A stretch of DNA of 64,000 nt. Source: Streptosporangium canum (GTDB lineage Bacteria > Actinomycetota > Actinomycetes > Streptosporangiales > Streptosporangiaceae). Each line of letters starts with the position of its first letter. Position 1 is the stretch's first letter. The translations under genes were made by a program, and so were the position numbers. Where the stretch lies: the NCBI RefSeq assembly GCF_900113865.1, contig NZ_FOQY01000004.1, forward strand, positions 124,001 to 188,000. The letters are read 5' to 3'. Of this stretch, positions 1-8,161 are shown in pieces. A model generated the notes under the pieces. The model did no database searches and had not been told where the DNA came from. It was given only the letters and a program-made list of their open reading frames with translations.

Positions 1-2
1 AG

Positions 3-326
3 GTCGACGTCTACCGGCTCACCGACCAGGTCGCCGCCGCCTTCGACGGGTTCCCCCTGCCCCTGCGGGTGGCCGTCATGGGCTGTGTCGTCAACGGACC
101 CGGCGAAGCCCGCGAGGCCGATCTCGGCGTCGCGAGCGGCAACGGCAAGGGCCAGATCTTCGTCCGCGGCCGGGTCGTCGCCACCGTCCCGGAATCGAAG
201 ATCATCGAAGCTCTCGTCGAGGAGGCGACGCGCCTCGCCGAGCAGGCCGAGGCAGGCGACGACGTCCCGGAGCCCTCCGTGGGCGCCGGCCCCGAAGACA
301 CCCCACCCCCTCGGAGGAATGGATGA
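3..326 (+). CDS. ispG: IspG (4-hydroxy-3-methylbut-2-enyl diphosphate synthase), 3' part only
   Basis: The 5' end lies outside the window; 107 codons are visible. IspG is the iron-sulfur enzyme of the MEP pathway that reduces methylerythritol cyclodiphosphate to HMBPP in the cytoplasm. The visible part contains the family's C-terminal cluster motif ([11 protein letters not shown], whose Cys is an expected [4Fe-4S] ligand), then [18 protein letters not shown]. The tail is acidic and proline-rich. The stop overlaps the start of the cyclase gene (ATGA, 323-326), so the two are translationally coupled. This suggests a dedicated extra copy boosting isoprenoid supply for the cluster rather than the housekeeping gene; that part is inference. 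Confidence 0.93.
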   Translation, partial: VDVYRLTDQVAAAFDGFPLPLRVAVMGCVVNGPGEAREADLGVASGNGKGQIFVRGRVVATVPESKIIEALVEEATRLAEQAEAGDDVPEPSVGAGPEDTPPPRRNG

Positions 327-2035
327 GCACCACGCGTACGGCACGTCCCGCCGGAGTCTCTCCCCAGGACCTTCTCGCCGAGATCGCCGTCGATCCCATG
401 GGTCAGGTCACCGCCTCGGTCTACGAGACGGCCCGGCTGGTGGCGTCGGCGCCGTGGCTGAGCGGCCACCGGCGGCGGATCGAGTTCCTGATCCGGGGCC
501 AGAACCCGGACGGCACCTGGGGCGGGCCGGGCCCCTACGTGCTGGTCCCCACCCTCAGCGCGGTCGAGGCCCTGCTCACGGTGGTGAGCGCCGCCCGGCA
601 CGGCGAGCGGGCCGTATCCGGCCACAGCGATGTCGCGGGCGCCGTGCACCGTGGCCTGCACGCGCTGTTCGCACGGCTGGACCCCCAGTCGAGAGCCGTC
701 CTTCCGGACACCATCGGGGCGGAGTTCCTCATCCCCTGGCTCGTCGGCGAGATCAACCGGCATCTGGACGCGCTGGAGAAGCACCCCGTCCCCGGCCTGG
801 ACGCCTGGCACGGCTCGGGACGCCTGCACACACCCGACGGATGGGATTCGGCCCCCCTCGACCGGCTCCGCCACGCCGCCGGGCAGGGGCACACGCTGCC
901 CCCGAAGGTCTGGCACTCCCTGGAGGCACTGGGAGGCATCGCCGTACAGGCTCCCCAGGTGCGCCCCGTCGGCGGGGCCGTGGGCTGCTCGCCGGCCGCC
1001 ACCGCCGCCTGGCTGGGCGCCGGGGACGGCGACGGGGCGGGCACGGAGCGGCGTCGCGCGATCGAATACCTGCACACCGTGCAGGCCAGGCACGACGGCC
1101 CGGTGCCGGGCGTGACGCCGATCGGCGTCTTCGAGCGGGCCTGGGTGCTCTCGGCCCTGGCCGAGGCGTTCCCGGGCACCACGCCGCCCCGCGAGCTGGG
1201 CCACAGCCTGCACGCCGCCTTCGGCGACCTCGGCGTGCCCGCCGGCGCGGGCCTGCCGCCCGATTCGGACGACACCGCCGGGGCGCTCCACGCTCTGGCG
1301 CTCATCGGCAGGCCACGGTCCCCGGAATGCCTCTGGGCCTACGAGTCCGATACGCATTTCCGCTGCTTCACCGCCGAGCGCACCCCTTCCACCAGCACCA
1401 ACGCCCACATCCTGATGGCCTTCGGGGACCACGAGGCCGGCGCGGCGGACGGGGCCCGCTACCGGCGGGCGATCGGCAAGATCTCCCAGTGGCTGCACGG
1501 GCAGCAGCGGCCCGACGGGAGCTGGATCGACAAATGGCACGCCTCCCCCTACTACGCCACGGTCTGCAGCGTCTCGGCCCTGGCCCGCCACGGGGACGCG
1601 TCATCCGCCGTGGCGCTGCGCGCGGCCGCCGAATGGGTGCTCGGCACCCAGCGCCACGACGGGTCATGGGGCCTGTGGTCCGGCACGTCCGAGGAGACCG
1701 CGTACGCGATGCAGACCCTGCTGCGGGCCCCCGGACGCGACGACGGCGCGGTGCGCCACGCCGTGCTGCGCGGCGACGCCTTCCTCGCCGCGCAGGACGA
1801 CGTGGCCCACCGCGACCACGACGGCCCCGACGACCACGGCGGACCCGACACACCCGGCGGACACCATGGCGACGGCCGCCCCGGCGAGCACGACGGCCAC
1901 GATCACCGAGGCGACGCCCGGCGGTACCCGCCCCTGTGGCACGACAAGGACCTCTACGCTCCCGTCGCGGTCATCCGGGCCGAGACGCTGGCCGCGCGCA
2001 CCCTGGCCCGGACCCGGATCCTGGAGAGGCAGTGA
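323..2035 (+). CDS. Class II (type B) diterpene cyclase, copalyl-diphosphate-synthase-like
   Basis: 570 residues, the usual size for bacterial class II diterpene cyclases. The motif [13 protein letters not shown] near residue 314 gives DSDD, matching the DxDD general-acid motif that protonates the terminal alkene of GGPP. QW-like repeats typical of the prenyltransferase/squalene-cyclase fold occur several times ([12 protein letters not shown] near residue 57, DGSWIDKW near 397, DGSWGLWSG near 447). No class I DDxxD motif is seen, so the product should keep its diphosphate. An unusual His/Asp/Gly-rich stretch (about residues 492-536) precedes the C-terminus. GGAGG at 313-317 is the ribosome site; the start overlaps the ispG stop. 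The exact product stereochemistry cannot be told from sequence. Confidence 0.9.
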   Translation: MSTTRTARPAGVSPQDLLAEIAVDPMGQVTASVYETARLVASAPWLSGHRRRIEFLIRGQNPDGTWGGPGPYVLVPTLSAVEALLTVVSAARHGERAVSGHSDVAGAVHRGLHALFARLDPQSRAVLPDTIGAEFLIPWLVGEINRHLDALEKHPVPGLDAWHGSGRLHTPDGWDSAPLDRLRHAAGQGHTLPPKVWHSLEALGGIAVQAPQVRPVGGAVGCSPAATAAWLGAGDGDGAGTERRRAIEYLHTVQARHDGPVPGVTPIGVFERAWVLSALAEAFPGTTPPRELGHSLHAAFGDLGVPAGAGLPPDSDDTAGALHALALIGRPRSPECLWAYESDTHFRCFTAERTPSTSTNAHILMAFGDHEAGAADGARYRRAIGKISQWLHGQQRPDGSWIDKWHASPYYATVCSVSALARHGDASSAVALRAAAEWVLGTQRHDGSWGLWSGTSEETAYAMQTLLRAPGRDDGAVRHAVLRGDAFLAAQDDVAHRDHDGPDDHGGPDTPGGHHGDGRPGEHDGHDHRGDARRYPPLWHDKDLYAPVAVIRAETLAARTLARTRILERQ

Positions 2036-2094
2036 TGACATCCCCCGCACCCGGTGCTCTCCCCCCGGCAGGCGCGGAGGGGGTGGCGGCGTGA
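2035..2094 (+). CDS. Possible 19-residue coupling peptide between cyclase and P450
   Basis: An ATG at 2035 overlaps the cyclase stop, and the frame ends with a TGA that overlaps the GTG start of the P450 (2091). The peptide would be small and Ala/Pro/Gly-rich ([19 protein letters not shown]). It could carry ribosomes across the 55-base gap so that cyclase and P450 are translated in step. It may equally be chance in GC-rich DNA; no family is recognised. Confidence 0.3.
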   Translation: MTSPAPGALPPAGAEGVAA

Positions 2095-3407
2095 ACCTCA
2101 ACGGATACCGGTTCGCCCTGCGCACCCGGTCGTTCCTGGACGCCCACGCCGCCGACGGGACCGGCATGGTCGAGCTCGGCTCGGCGCCGGAGCCGCGACT
2201 GCTGGTCTGGCACCCCGAGACCGTCGGGGAGATCTTCCGCTCCGAGCAGCAGATGGTCCTGGAGGGCAGCGACACCCTGGGACCGCTGGTCGGCGCCCAC
2301 TCCCTGCTCTTCGCCAACGGGCCACGGCACGCGGCCTACCGCAAGGTGGTGGGCACGGCGTTGCGCGGCCGTCAGCTGGCCGCCTACCACGGCACCATCC
2401 GTGACGCCGTCGACGCCGCGCTGGACGGGCTGGTCCCCGGCGAGGTGTTCTGCCTGCCCGAATGGACCCGTGAGCTGACTCTCCGGATCATCGGGCAGAT
2501 CGTGCTCGGCCACGCCGGGCACGAGACGCTCGGCCCCTTCACGAGATGGGTGGAGTACACGCTCGGATCCCGGCCCCGCACCCTCGCCTACCGCCACCTG
2601 CGGGTGCCCGGGCCGCTGCCGTCGCCGTGGCGGACCTTCCGGCGGCGCAGGACGGAGATCGTCCACAGCCTCCTGGAGGCCGCGCGTCCCGCGACGGCGG
2701 CCGCGGGACCGTCCACGCTCGCCGCACGGCTGTCCGCCGGAAACGAGCCCCTCGGCCCCGTCGGCGACGAGGAGCTCTCCGACCAGCTGGTGTCGCTGCT
2801 GTTCGCCGGCCACGAGACGACCGCGTCCGCGATCGCCTGGACCCTGTTCTGGCTGCACCGGGACGACCGGGTCCGCCACGACGTCCAGGAGGAGCTGGCC
2901 GCGACCGGCGACGACGGCTCCACCGCCGAGAAGGTCCCCCTGCTGAACGCGGTGTGCCAGGAAGCCCTGCGGATCTCTCCCCCCGCCACGGTCGCCGGCA
3001 ACCGGATGCTCACCGCCGACCGGCGGATGGCCGGCCGGCCCATGCCGGCGGGCACCCGCCTCACCCCGTGCATCGCCCTGGCCCATCGCAATCCGGAGGC
3101 CTACCCGCACCCGTGGCGCTTCGATCCCGCGCGGTTCCTGGACGCGCGGAGATCCGCCCAGGAGTACCTCCCCTTCGGCGGAGGGACCCGCCGGTGCCTC
3201 GGCGCGAACCTGGCCATGCTGGAGATGCGGATGGTCGTCGCCGCGGTGCTGCGCCGGCACGCTCTCCGCTGCCTCAACCCCGAGGCCGGGGTGCCGAACC
3301 CGCGCGGGCCCGCCATGGGTCCCGGGCCGCTCAGGATGGCGGTCGGCGGGTGCCCCCGGCGGTCCGGGACGGCCGCGGGCGCCCCCGTGACGAGAACCGA
3401 GGGATGA
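2091..3407 (+). CDS. Cytochrome P450
   Basis: 438 residues, normal for a soluble bacterial P450. It has the I-helix oxygen-binding motif AGHETTAS (near residue 238), an ExxR helix (EALR) and the haem-thiolate loop FGGGTRRCLG (near residue 361, Cys being the axial ligand). The start is the GTG at 2091, with GGAGGGGG about ten bases before it. The same frame runs open further upstream but there lies inside the cyclase. The gene sits between the cyclase and the UbiA-family gene in one transcription unit, so oxidation of the diterpene scaffold is the likely role. Redox partners are not in the visible part. Confidence 0.93.
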   Translation: MNLNGYRFALRTRSFLDAHAADGTGMVELGSAPEPRLLVWHPETVGEIFRSEQQMVLEGSDTLGPLVGAHSLLFANGPRHAAYRKVVGTALRGRQLAAYHGTIRDAVDAALDGLVPGEVFCLPEWTRELTLRIIGQIVLGHAGHETLGPFTRWVEYTLGSRPRTLAYRHLRVPGPLPSPWRTFRRRRTEIVHSLLEAARPATAAAGPSTLAARLSAGNEPLGPVGDEELSDQLVSLLFAGHETTASAIAWTLFWLHRDDRVRHDVQEELAATGDDGSTAEKVPLLNAVCQEALRISPPATVAGNRMLTADRRMAGRPMPAGTRLTPCIALAHRNPEAYPHPWRFDPARFLDARRSAQEYLPFGGGTRRCLGANLAMLEMRMVVAAVLRRHALRCLNPEAGVPNPRGPAMGPGPLRMAVGGCPRRSGTAAGAPVTRTEG

Positions 3408-3416
3408 GGTGGACGC

Positions 3417-4349
3417 ATGACCTCGCTGACCACGCGGAGCCGGCCGATGACGCAGGGACGGGCACTGATCCGCATCCACCGGCTCGAATACCCCTTCCCT
3501 GCGGTGTACGCGTGTCATGTGCTCTGGGGCGCCTGCTTCGCGGCGACCGACCCCCGGCAGCTGTTCACCGTGCCCGTACTGGTCACTCTCCTGGCCAACC
3601 TGCTCACCGTCGTCTCGCAGAATCCGCTCAACGCGGCGCTGGACATCCGCGCGGACACCCATACGCGGGGGAAGGACAGCATCGCCACCGCGACCCGGCG
3701 GCTCAGCCCGGCCGTGGCCTTCCGGTGCGCCGCGATCGAGAAGACGCTGGCACTGGCGCTGGCGACCGCGGTCTCGGTGGGACTCGGCCGCCCGGCGGTG
3801 GCGATCGGCGTGGGGCTGGCGATCGTCCTGCACCTGCTCTACAACCTCGAACCCGTCCGCCTGAAGCGGCGCGGCTTCGCCAACCCCGCCTACTCCGCCC
3901 TGACCTTCGCCTTCCTGCCCTGTGTGTCGACCTACTCGGCCCTCCGTCCGGACGTCCCCGCGCCCGTCTGGCTGGTGTTCGCCGGCCTGGCGGTGCTGTT
4001 GTTCGGACGCTCGCTGTGGTGGTCCATTCCGGACCTGGCCGGAGACGCCGCCGCCGGTGACCGCCCTCCCGCCGTACGGCACGGCGCCTACCGTTCCCTG
4101 CTGGTGGCCTGCGCGGCCACGGCGGGCGCGCTGATGCTCGCCGGGTGGGGCCTGTGGTGGCTCTACGGCCCGGCGTGGTCACTCCTGGGCGTCGCGGCCT
4201 GCGCCGCTTTCCTCATCGACAAGCTCGGCCTGCTGCCCGGCATCTCCGACGACAACCTTCCCGACGAGAGGACGATGCGTAAACGGAGCCTGTCCATGGT
4301 CCTGGCGGCCGACCTGCTGCTGGTGGTGATCCCCCTGGTGGCCGGATGA
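3417..4349 (+). CDS. UbiA-superfamily membrane prenyltransferase or terpene cyclase
   Basis: 310 residues with about eight hydrophobic segments. The two Asp-rich metal-diphosphate motifs of the UbiA fold are present: NAALDIRAD near residue 71 (NxxxDxxxD form) and DLAGDAAAGD near residue 206 (DxxxDxxxD form). YNLEPVRLKRRG resembles chlorophyll-synthase-type members. The family transfers prenyl groups to acceptors, but some members (fungal and bacterial UbiA-type cyclases) ionise and cyclise a diphosphate without an acceptor. Placed ten bases after the P450 and in a cluster with a class II cyclase, it may be the enzyme that removes the diphosphate from the bicyclic intermediate. Prenylation of another acceptor is the alternative. 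Confidence 0.85.
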   Translation: MTSLTTRSRPMTQGRALIRIHRLEYPFPAVYACHVLWGACFAATDPRQLFTVPVLVTLLANLLTVVSQNPLNAALDIRADTHTRGKDSIATATRRLSPAVAFRCAAIEKTLALALATAVSVGLGRPAVAIGVGLAIVLHLLYNLEPVRLKRRGFANPAYSALTFAFLPCVSTYSALRPDVPAPVWLVFAGLAVLLFGRSLWWSIPDLAGDAAAGDRPPAVRHGAYRSLLVACAATAGALMLAGWGLWWLYGPAWSLLGVAACAAFLIDKLGLLPGISDDNLPDERTMRKRSLSMVLAADLLLVVIPLVAG

Positions 4350-4516
4350 ACCGCCACGGTCTGAATCCGGGACATGCCGAAGCCCAGGCACCGGCCCGGC
4401 CGGATACGGACGGCCGCGCCGTCCAGCCTTCCGAGGGGCGTCCGTTTCGGGCAGGCCGGTATCGGCGCCGACGCCGTGACGCTCCCGGACGAGGGGCCGT
4501 TGTCCGTGCCGACCCG

Positions 4517-5383
4517 TCAGCCTCGCAGGTCAGACAGGTCCTCGTCACTGAGGCTGAGATCGTTCGCCGCGAGGTTCTCCTCCAGGTGGTCGAGAGAACC
4601 GGTGCCCGGAATCGCCAGCACCGACGGCGACGTCGCCAGCAGCGCGGTGATCGCGACCTGCGCTGTGGTCGCGCCCAGGCGTGCCGCGACCTTGCCGAGC
4701 CGTTCGGCGTCGACTGGGCTGCCGCCACCGCCGAGCGGGAAGTACGGCACGTACGCGATACCCGCTTCCTCGCATTCCGCGAGCAGCTCCATGTCGCCGG
4801 TGTGCCGGTTCTGCACCGCCGTGACGGGCGCGATCGCCCGGGCCTCGGCGAACTGGGCGGCATCGACATTGCTGACGCCCAGGTGCCGGATCAGCCCCTC
4901 CGCCCGGAGCTCGGCCAGTACCGCGAACCGTTCGGCGATCGACTCGCCACCCGGCCCGGTCATCCCGCCCACCCGCAGATAGACCAGGTCGAGCCGGTCC
5001 AGCCCGAGGGAGCGCAGATCCGCCTCGACCAGGCCGCGCAGCTGATCGGGCGTCGCCTGCTCGCTCGGCACACCATCCGGCCCGCGCAGCGGCCCGACCT
5101 TCGTCGCGATCACCAGGTCGTCACGGTAGGGGGTCAGCGCCGTACGGATCGACTCGTTGGCCCACACCGCTCCCCTGCCGTAGAAGCCGGCCGTGTCGAT
5201 GTGGTTCACGCCCAGCTCCACGGCGCGCCGGAGCACCGCGATGCCGCTCTCCTGGGCTCGCGGCGGGCCGCCGAAGGTGCCCATCGCCAGGCGCATCGCG
5301 CCGAAGCCGAGCCGGTTGACGGTCAGGTCCCCGCCGAGGGAGAAAGTCTTGATTGTCATAAGGCCCATGGTGTCCGTCGTCAC
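4517..5383 (-). CDS. Aldo/keto reductase
   Basis: 288 residues, a TIM-barrel NADPH-dependent oxidoreductase. N-terminal RLGFGAMRLAMG and the catalytic HIDTAGFYGRG (Asp, Tyr) and IATKVG (Lys) are present. The usual catalytic His position reads DLVYLRVGG, with Arg instead of His, as in a known subgroup of actinobacterial AKRs. The cofactor end shows VLAIPGTGSLDHLEENL. Starts at 5383 (GTG), 5368 and 5359 (ATG) are possible; no strong ribosome site separates them. It is convergent with the terpene operon and divergent from the regulator at 5427. Whether it acts in the terpenoid pathway is unknown. Confidence 0.88.
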   Translation of the reverse strand: MTTDTMGLMTIKTFSLGGDLTVNRLGFGAMRLAMGTFGGPPRAQESGIAVLRRAVELGVNHIDTAGFYGRGAVWANESIRTALTPYRDDLVIATKVGPLRGPDGVPSEQATPDQLRGLVEADLRSLGLDRLDLVYLRVGGMTGPGGESIAERFAVLAELRAEGLIRHLGVSNVDAAQFAEARAIAPVTAVQNRHTGDMELLAECEEAGIAYVPYFPLGGGGSPVDAERLGKVAARLGATTAQVAITALLATSPSVLAIPGTGSLDHLEENLAANDLSLSDEDLSDLRG

Positions 5384-5426
5384 GACGCCCGGCGAACTCG
5401 TGGCAGCTTGCTGCCAGACTGGCGGG

Positions 5427-6092
5427 ATGCGGAACGAACAGGTGTTCTCCGTCCAAGGGGACGCGGAGTTGATCGCGCGTGCCGGTCATCTCTTCGAGTC
5501 CGCGTACACCGAGTTCCTGTGCGCCGCCCGGGACCTCAGGACCTGGTCGCAGCCGGAGGCCAGGGCTGCGGTCCTGAACAGGATGCGTGCCGCGGATTCC
5601 CCGGGCTTCACCTCTCGCAAGCTGCTCAGCCCGGTGGCGCTCGCCGAGGAGGAGGCCCGCGCGCACCTGCGGCTGGTGCGGAGCAAGGGGGCTCTGGTCC
5701 GGATCAGCGACTCGCCGCTGCCGCACGAGACCATCCTCATCGACCGGCGGGTGATGATCCTCGCCGGCCGGGAGACCCCCACCGGCCGTGAGTACACCGT
5801 GACGACGTCGCAGGTCCTGGTCGACGGCGTCCATTCGCTGTTCCAGGCGATCTGGGACAAATCTGTTGATCTCGATACCTATCTGCGCAGCGACGTCCCC
5901 CACCTCGACGCCGACGGCCGCCTGATCCTCGAAGCCCTCGGTTCGGGACTCACCGACGAGTCGGCGGCCAAACGGCTCGGCGTCTCGCTACGCACCTACC
6001 GGCGGCGCGTGGCCGAGCTGATGGCCAAGCTCGAGGCCGGCTCCCGCTTCCAGGCCGGGCTGCGGGCGGGCGAGCTGGGACTGCCCCGCTGA
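5427..6092 (+). CDS. LuxR-type HTH transcriptional regulator
   Basis: 221 residues. The C-terminus is a GerE/LuxR helix-turn-helix (LGSGLTDESAAKRLGVSLR then TYRRRVAELMAKL). The N-terminal 150 residues contain SAGHLFES-like helices and ISDSPLPHETILIDRRVMIL, a PLD/TrmB-like sensor architecture common in actinobacterial LuxR proteins and lacking a phospho-acceptor receiver. The start is the ATG at 5427; the longer open frame upstream overlaps the divergent aldo/keto reductase. It shares a 43-base intergenic region with that gene and probably controls it. Ligand unknown. Confidence 0.8.
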   Translation: MRNEQVFSVQGDAELIARAGHLFESAYTEFLCAARDLRTWSQPEARAAVLNRMRAADSPGFTSRKLLSPVALAEEEARAHLRLVRSKGALVRISDSPLPHETILIDRRVMILAGRETPTGREYTVTTSQVLVDGVHSLFQAIWDKSVDLDTYLRSDVPHLDADGRLILEALGSGLTDESAAKRLGVSLRTYRRRVAELMAKLEAGSRFQAGLRAGELGLPR

Positions 6093-6096
6093 CCGC

Positions 6097-7818
6097 TCAC
6101 AGGGGGCTCCGCGGGACCTCCGGAGCGGCCCCCTCCAGGCGGACGATCTGGAAACCGGCCATGGCGAGCACGGCGGGCAGGTGGCGTATGACGTTGCGAT
6201 CCTTCTCCTTGGCCGATTCGTGGAGGCGGGCCCAGTCCTCCATGTCGGGGTGGAGCTTGCGGACGGTGTCGCGGGAGGGGCCGTGGGTCCAGCCCTCCGC
6301 GGCGCGCTCGTCCATCCAGCGCCGGTGCTCCATGGCGGCGAGCCGCTCGATCTCCGCTTCGGTGAAGGCGAACCCGATCCCGGGGTCCACCCGTGAGGCG
6401 AGGACGGCCCCGACTGCCTTGAGCTTGCGGCCGATGTCCTGGGCCTGGCCGCGGTTGGCCCTCTTCAGGCCCTCGGGCAGCTTCGGCCAGGCGACCAGCG
6501 AGTCGTTGGTCTCCGGGGATTCGCCGCTCGTGAGGCAGTCGTAGACGTAGTTCTCATGGATGGTCCGCGCCAGCTGCTCGATGAGGTCCTCGGCGATCAG
6601 ACGCGGATCACCGGCCTCCTCGGTGACGGCGAACACCCGCAGCAGACCGGCCAGGTCCTCCAGGAGGCTCACTCCCTGGAAGGCCTGATCGAACATTCCC
6701 TGCCGTTCGACCCGGATCACGAGCGAGCGCGGCGACCTGGTCCACAGCCGCAGGGTGGTCAGCGCGGTCTTCAGGGCCAGGTCCTCGTCGCGGTAGCACA
6801 CGTACACCCGCTGCGGCACGTCGGCGGGGGTGTGTTCGCCGGAGTCGAGCAGGCGAGGGTGGACGGTCGTGAGGTCGAGGACGGAGTCGATGAATTCGCA
6901 CCTGCGGCGGATGACGGACAGCGCCGCGTCGGCGTCCGCGTCGATGACGGTCACCGGCAGTCTCGGCTGGGACTGCGGAGACCGTAGCCGCCACCGCCGG
7001 GCCAGCCCGACGAGCAGCGCGCTGCCGAAGCCGTCGAGGCCGACAAGCGTGACGGGCAGGCATTCGTCGATGGGATCGCGGTCCAGCAGCACCCGGGCGG
7101 CGAGCTCGTCGAGGTTGAAGAAGTCCAGCCGGAGGCCGGGCGGGTCCACCACGCCCAGCCTGCGGGCACGCAGGGCCGCACAGAGATCGGGGTCGGAGAT
7201 GAGGACGTAGGCCGCCAGCGGGCCGGCGGCGGACCGCCTGACCCTGTGGGCGGCCAGGGCGATCCCCGTGTTCGTGGAGCTGTCCTGCTCGCAGGCGTAG
7301 AGCACCTCGGCCCTGCCGACTCCCGCCGCCTTGAGCACGGCGGGGGTGCGGGCGTCGCCGACCACCTGGAGCACACGAGGGTCGTCCAGGACGGTGACGG
7401 GGGTGGAGGTGACCACCACGACGTCACGCCCGGCGGCGCGCAGCTTTTCGACCAGTCCCCGGGCCATCGGACCCTCCCCGCAGATCACGGCGTGCCGCCG
7501 CGCCTCCCGCGCCCGGATCCGCCGGATCTCGGCGGTGAGCATGAGCCGCGCCGCCTCGATCAGGGCGTAGATCGTCACGGCGGGCGCGATGAACCTGGCC
7601 AGTTCCAGCGTCCACGGCAGCGGGGTCATGCCGTCGAAGGGGGTGGGATCGAGGACGAACAGCTGGAGATCGTAATAGACGATGTCCAGCGGCGAGCGCG
7701 CGAACTCCGGCCGGGAGACCAGATAGGTCCGCATGCCGACATAGCCAAGGACGAAAGCCGCTACCGCCAGGAAGATGAACGCGATTCGGAGCCGGAAGGC
7801 GGCGAACGGTGTCTTCAC
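6097..7818 (-). CDS. Membrane protein with TrkA-N (RCK) domain and C-terminal RyR domain
   Basis: 573 residues. Two hydrophobic segments lie at the N-terminus (IAFIFLAVAAFVLGYVGM, and one near residue 70). A Rossmann nucleotide-binding domain follows (HAVICGEGPMARGLVEKL, then VVVVTSTP and VVGDARTPAVLKAAGV), as in RCK/TrkA-N proteins. A second nucleotide-type fold lies near residues 205-370. The C-terminal 75 residues match the RyR domain (MEHRRWMDERAAEGWTHG and KEKDRNVIRHLP). The start is GTG at 7818. Its stop nearly abuts the LuxR gene. A pore-loop selectivity filter is not evident, so it is more likely a nucleotide or redox sensor at the membrane than a complete K+ channel. Confidence 0.8.
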   Translation of the reverse strand: MKTPFAAFRLRIAFIFLAVAAFVLGYVGMRTYLVSRPEFARSPLDIVYYDLQLFVLDPTPFDGMTPLPWTLELARFIAPAVTIYALIEAARLMLTAEIRRIRAREARRHAVICGEGPMARGLVEKLRAAGRDVVVVTSTPVTVLDDPRVLQVVGDARTPAVLKAAGVGRAEVLYACEQDSSTNTGIALAAHRVRRSAAGPLAAYVLISDPDLCAALRARRLGVVDPPGLRLDFFNLDELAARVLLDRDPIDECLPVTLVGLDGFGSALLVGLARRWRLRSPQSQPRLPVTVIDADADAALSVIRRRCEFIDSVLDLTTVHPRLLDSGEHTPADVPQRVYVCYRDEDLALKTALTTLRLWTRSPRSLVIRVERQGMFDQAFQGVSLLEDLAGLLRVFAVTEEAGDPRLIAEDLIEQLARTIHENYVYDCLTSGESPETNDSLVAWPKLPEGLKRANRGQAQDIGRKLKAVGAVLASRVDPGIGFAFTEAEIERLAAMEHRRWMDERAAEGWTHGPSRDTVRKLHPDMEDWARLHESAKEKDRNVIRHLPAVLAMAGFQIVRLEGAAPEVPRSPL

Positions 7819-8161
7819 TCATGCCTCACTCGTGGCGATATGGAAATGTGGCTAATCGTCTTAACAGCCCCCGAGCCGGTAACGATCGGCCCTCTCCACA
7901 CTAATGGGAGGGCTCGGCGCACGACGTGGATACGGAGGAGCGGGGTCCGGGGATCACGACCCGGCCGCCGGACGGCCGGAAGGGGCGAGGGACGGCCACC
8001 GCATGATCATCGGTGTCCGCGGGGACGGCCGGCTGATGGGCGCAGCCTGGCCCCGGACCAGATGTCTCCAGCATCGGCCCAGGTGAAACGGGGTAAGAGC
8101 CCTTCACCGGACTCGATATCGGGTCAAGACAGTCCGCTGGGGTCTGCGGAGAGGATGCGCC
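7819..8161. other. Divergent intergenic region with a GGUAAGAG-type hairpin
   Basis: 343 bases between the divergent RyR-protein gene and the permease. No ORF is convincing. It holds a CCCTC...GAGGG stem near 7892-7912 and a GGTGAA/TTCACC hairpin at 8082-8108. Promoters for both genes must lie here, but I cannot pick out clear -35 and -10 boxes. It matches none of the common riboswitch cores I know (c-di-AMP, guanidine, T-box). Confidence 0.5.
8082..8108 (+). promoter_or_regulatory. Hairpin upstream of the permease gene
   Basis: GGTGAA (8082-8087) pairs with TTCACC (8103-8108), and inner GGG pairs with GCCC, around a loop containing TAAGA. It lies 53 bases before the permease start. The segment GTGAAACGGGGTAAGAGCCC resembles a conserved segment of bacterial RNase P RNA; see findings. 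It could be an attenuator stem. Confidence 0.3.

Noticed and set aside
1971-4082. 703-residue minus-strand ORF over the P450 and UbiA genes
   Set aside because: Typical high-GC antisense shadow, rich in Gly, Arg and Pro without domain motifs.
7819-8161. c-di-AMP, guanidine or T-box riboswitch before the permease
   Set aside because: None of the conserved core strings of these classes is present in order; only a single hairpin with a GGTAAGAG loop is seen.
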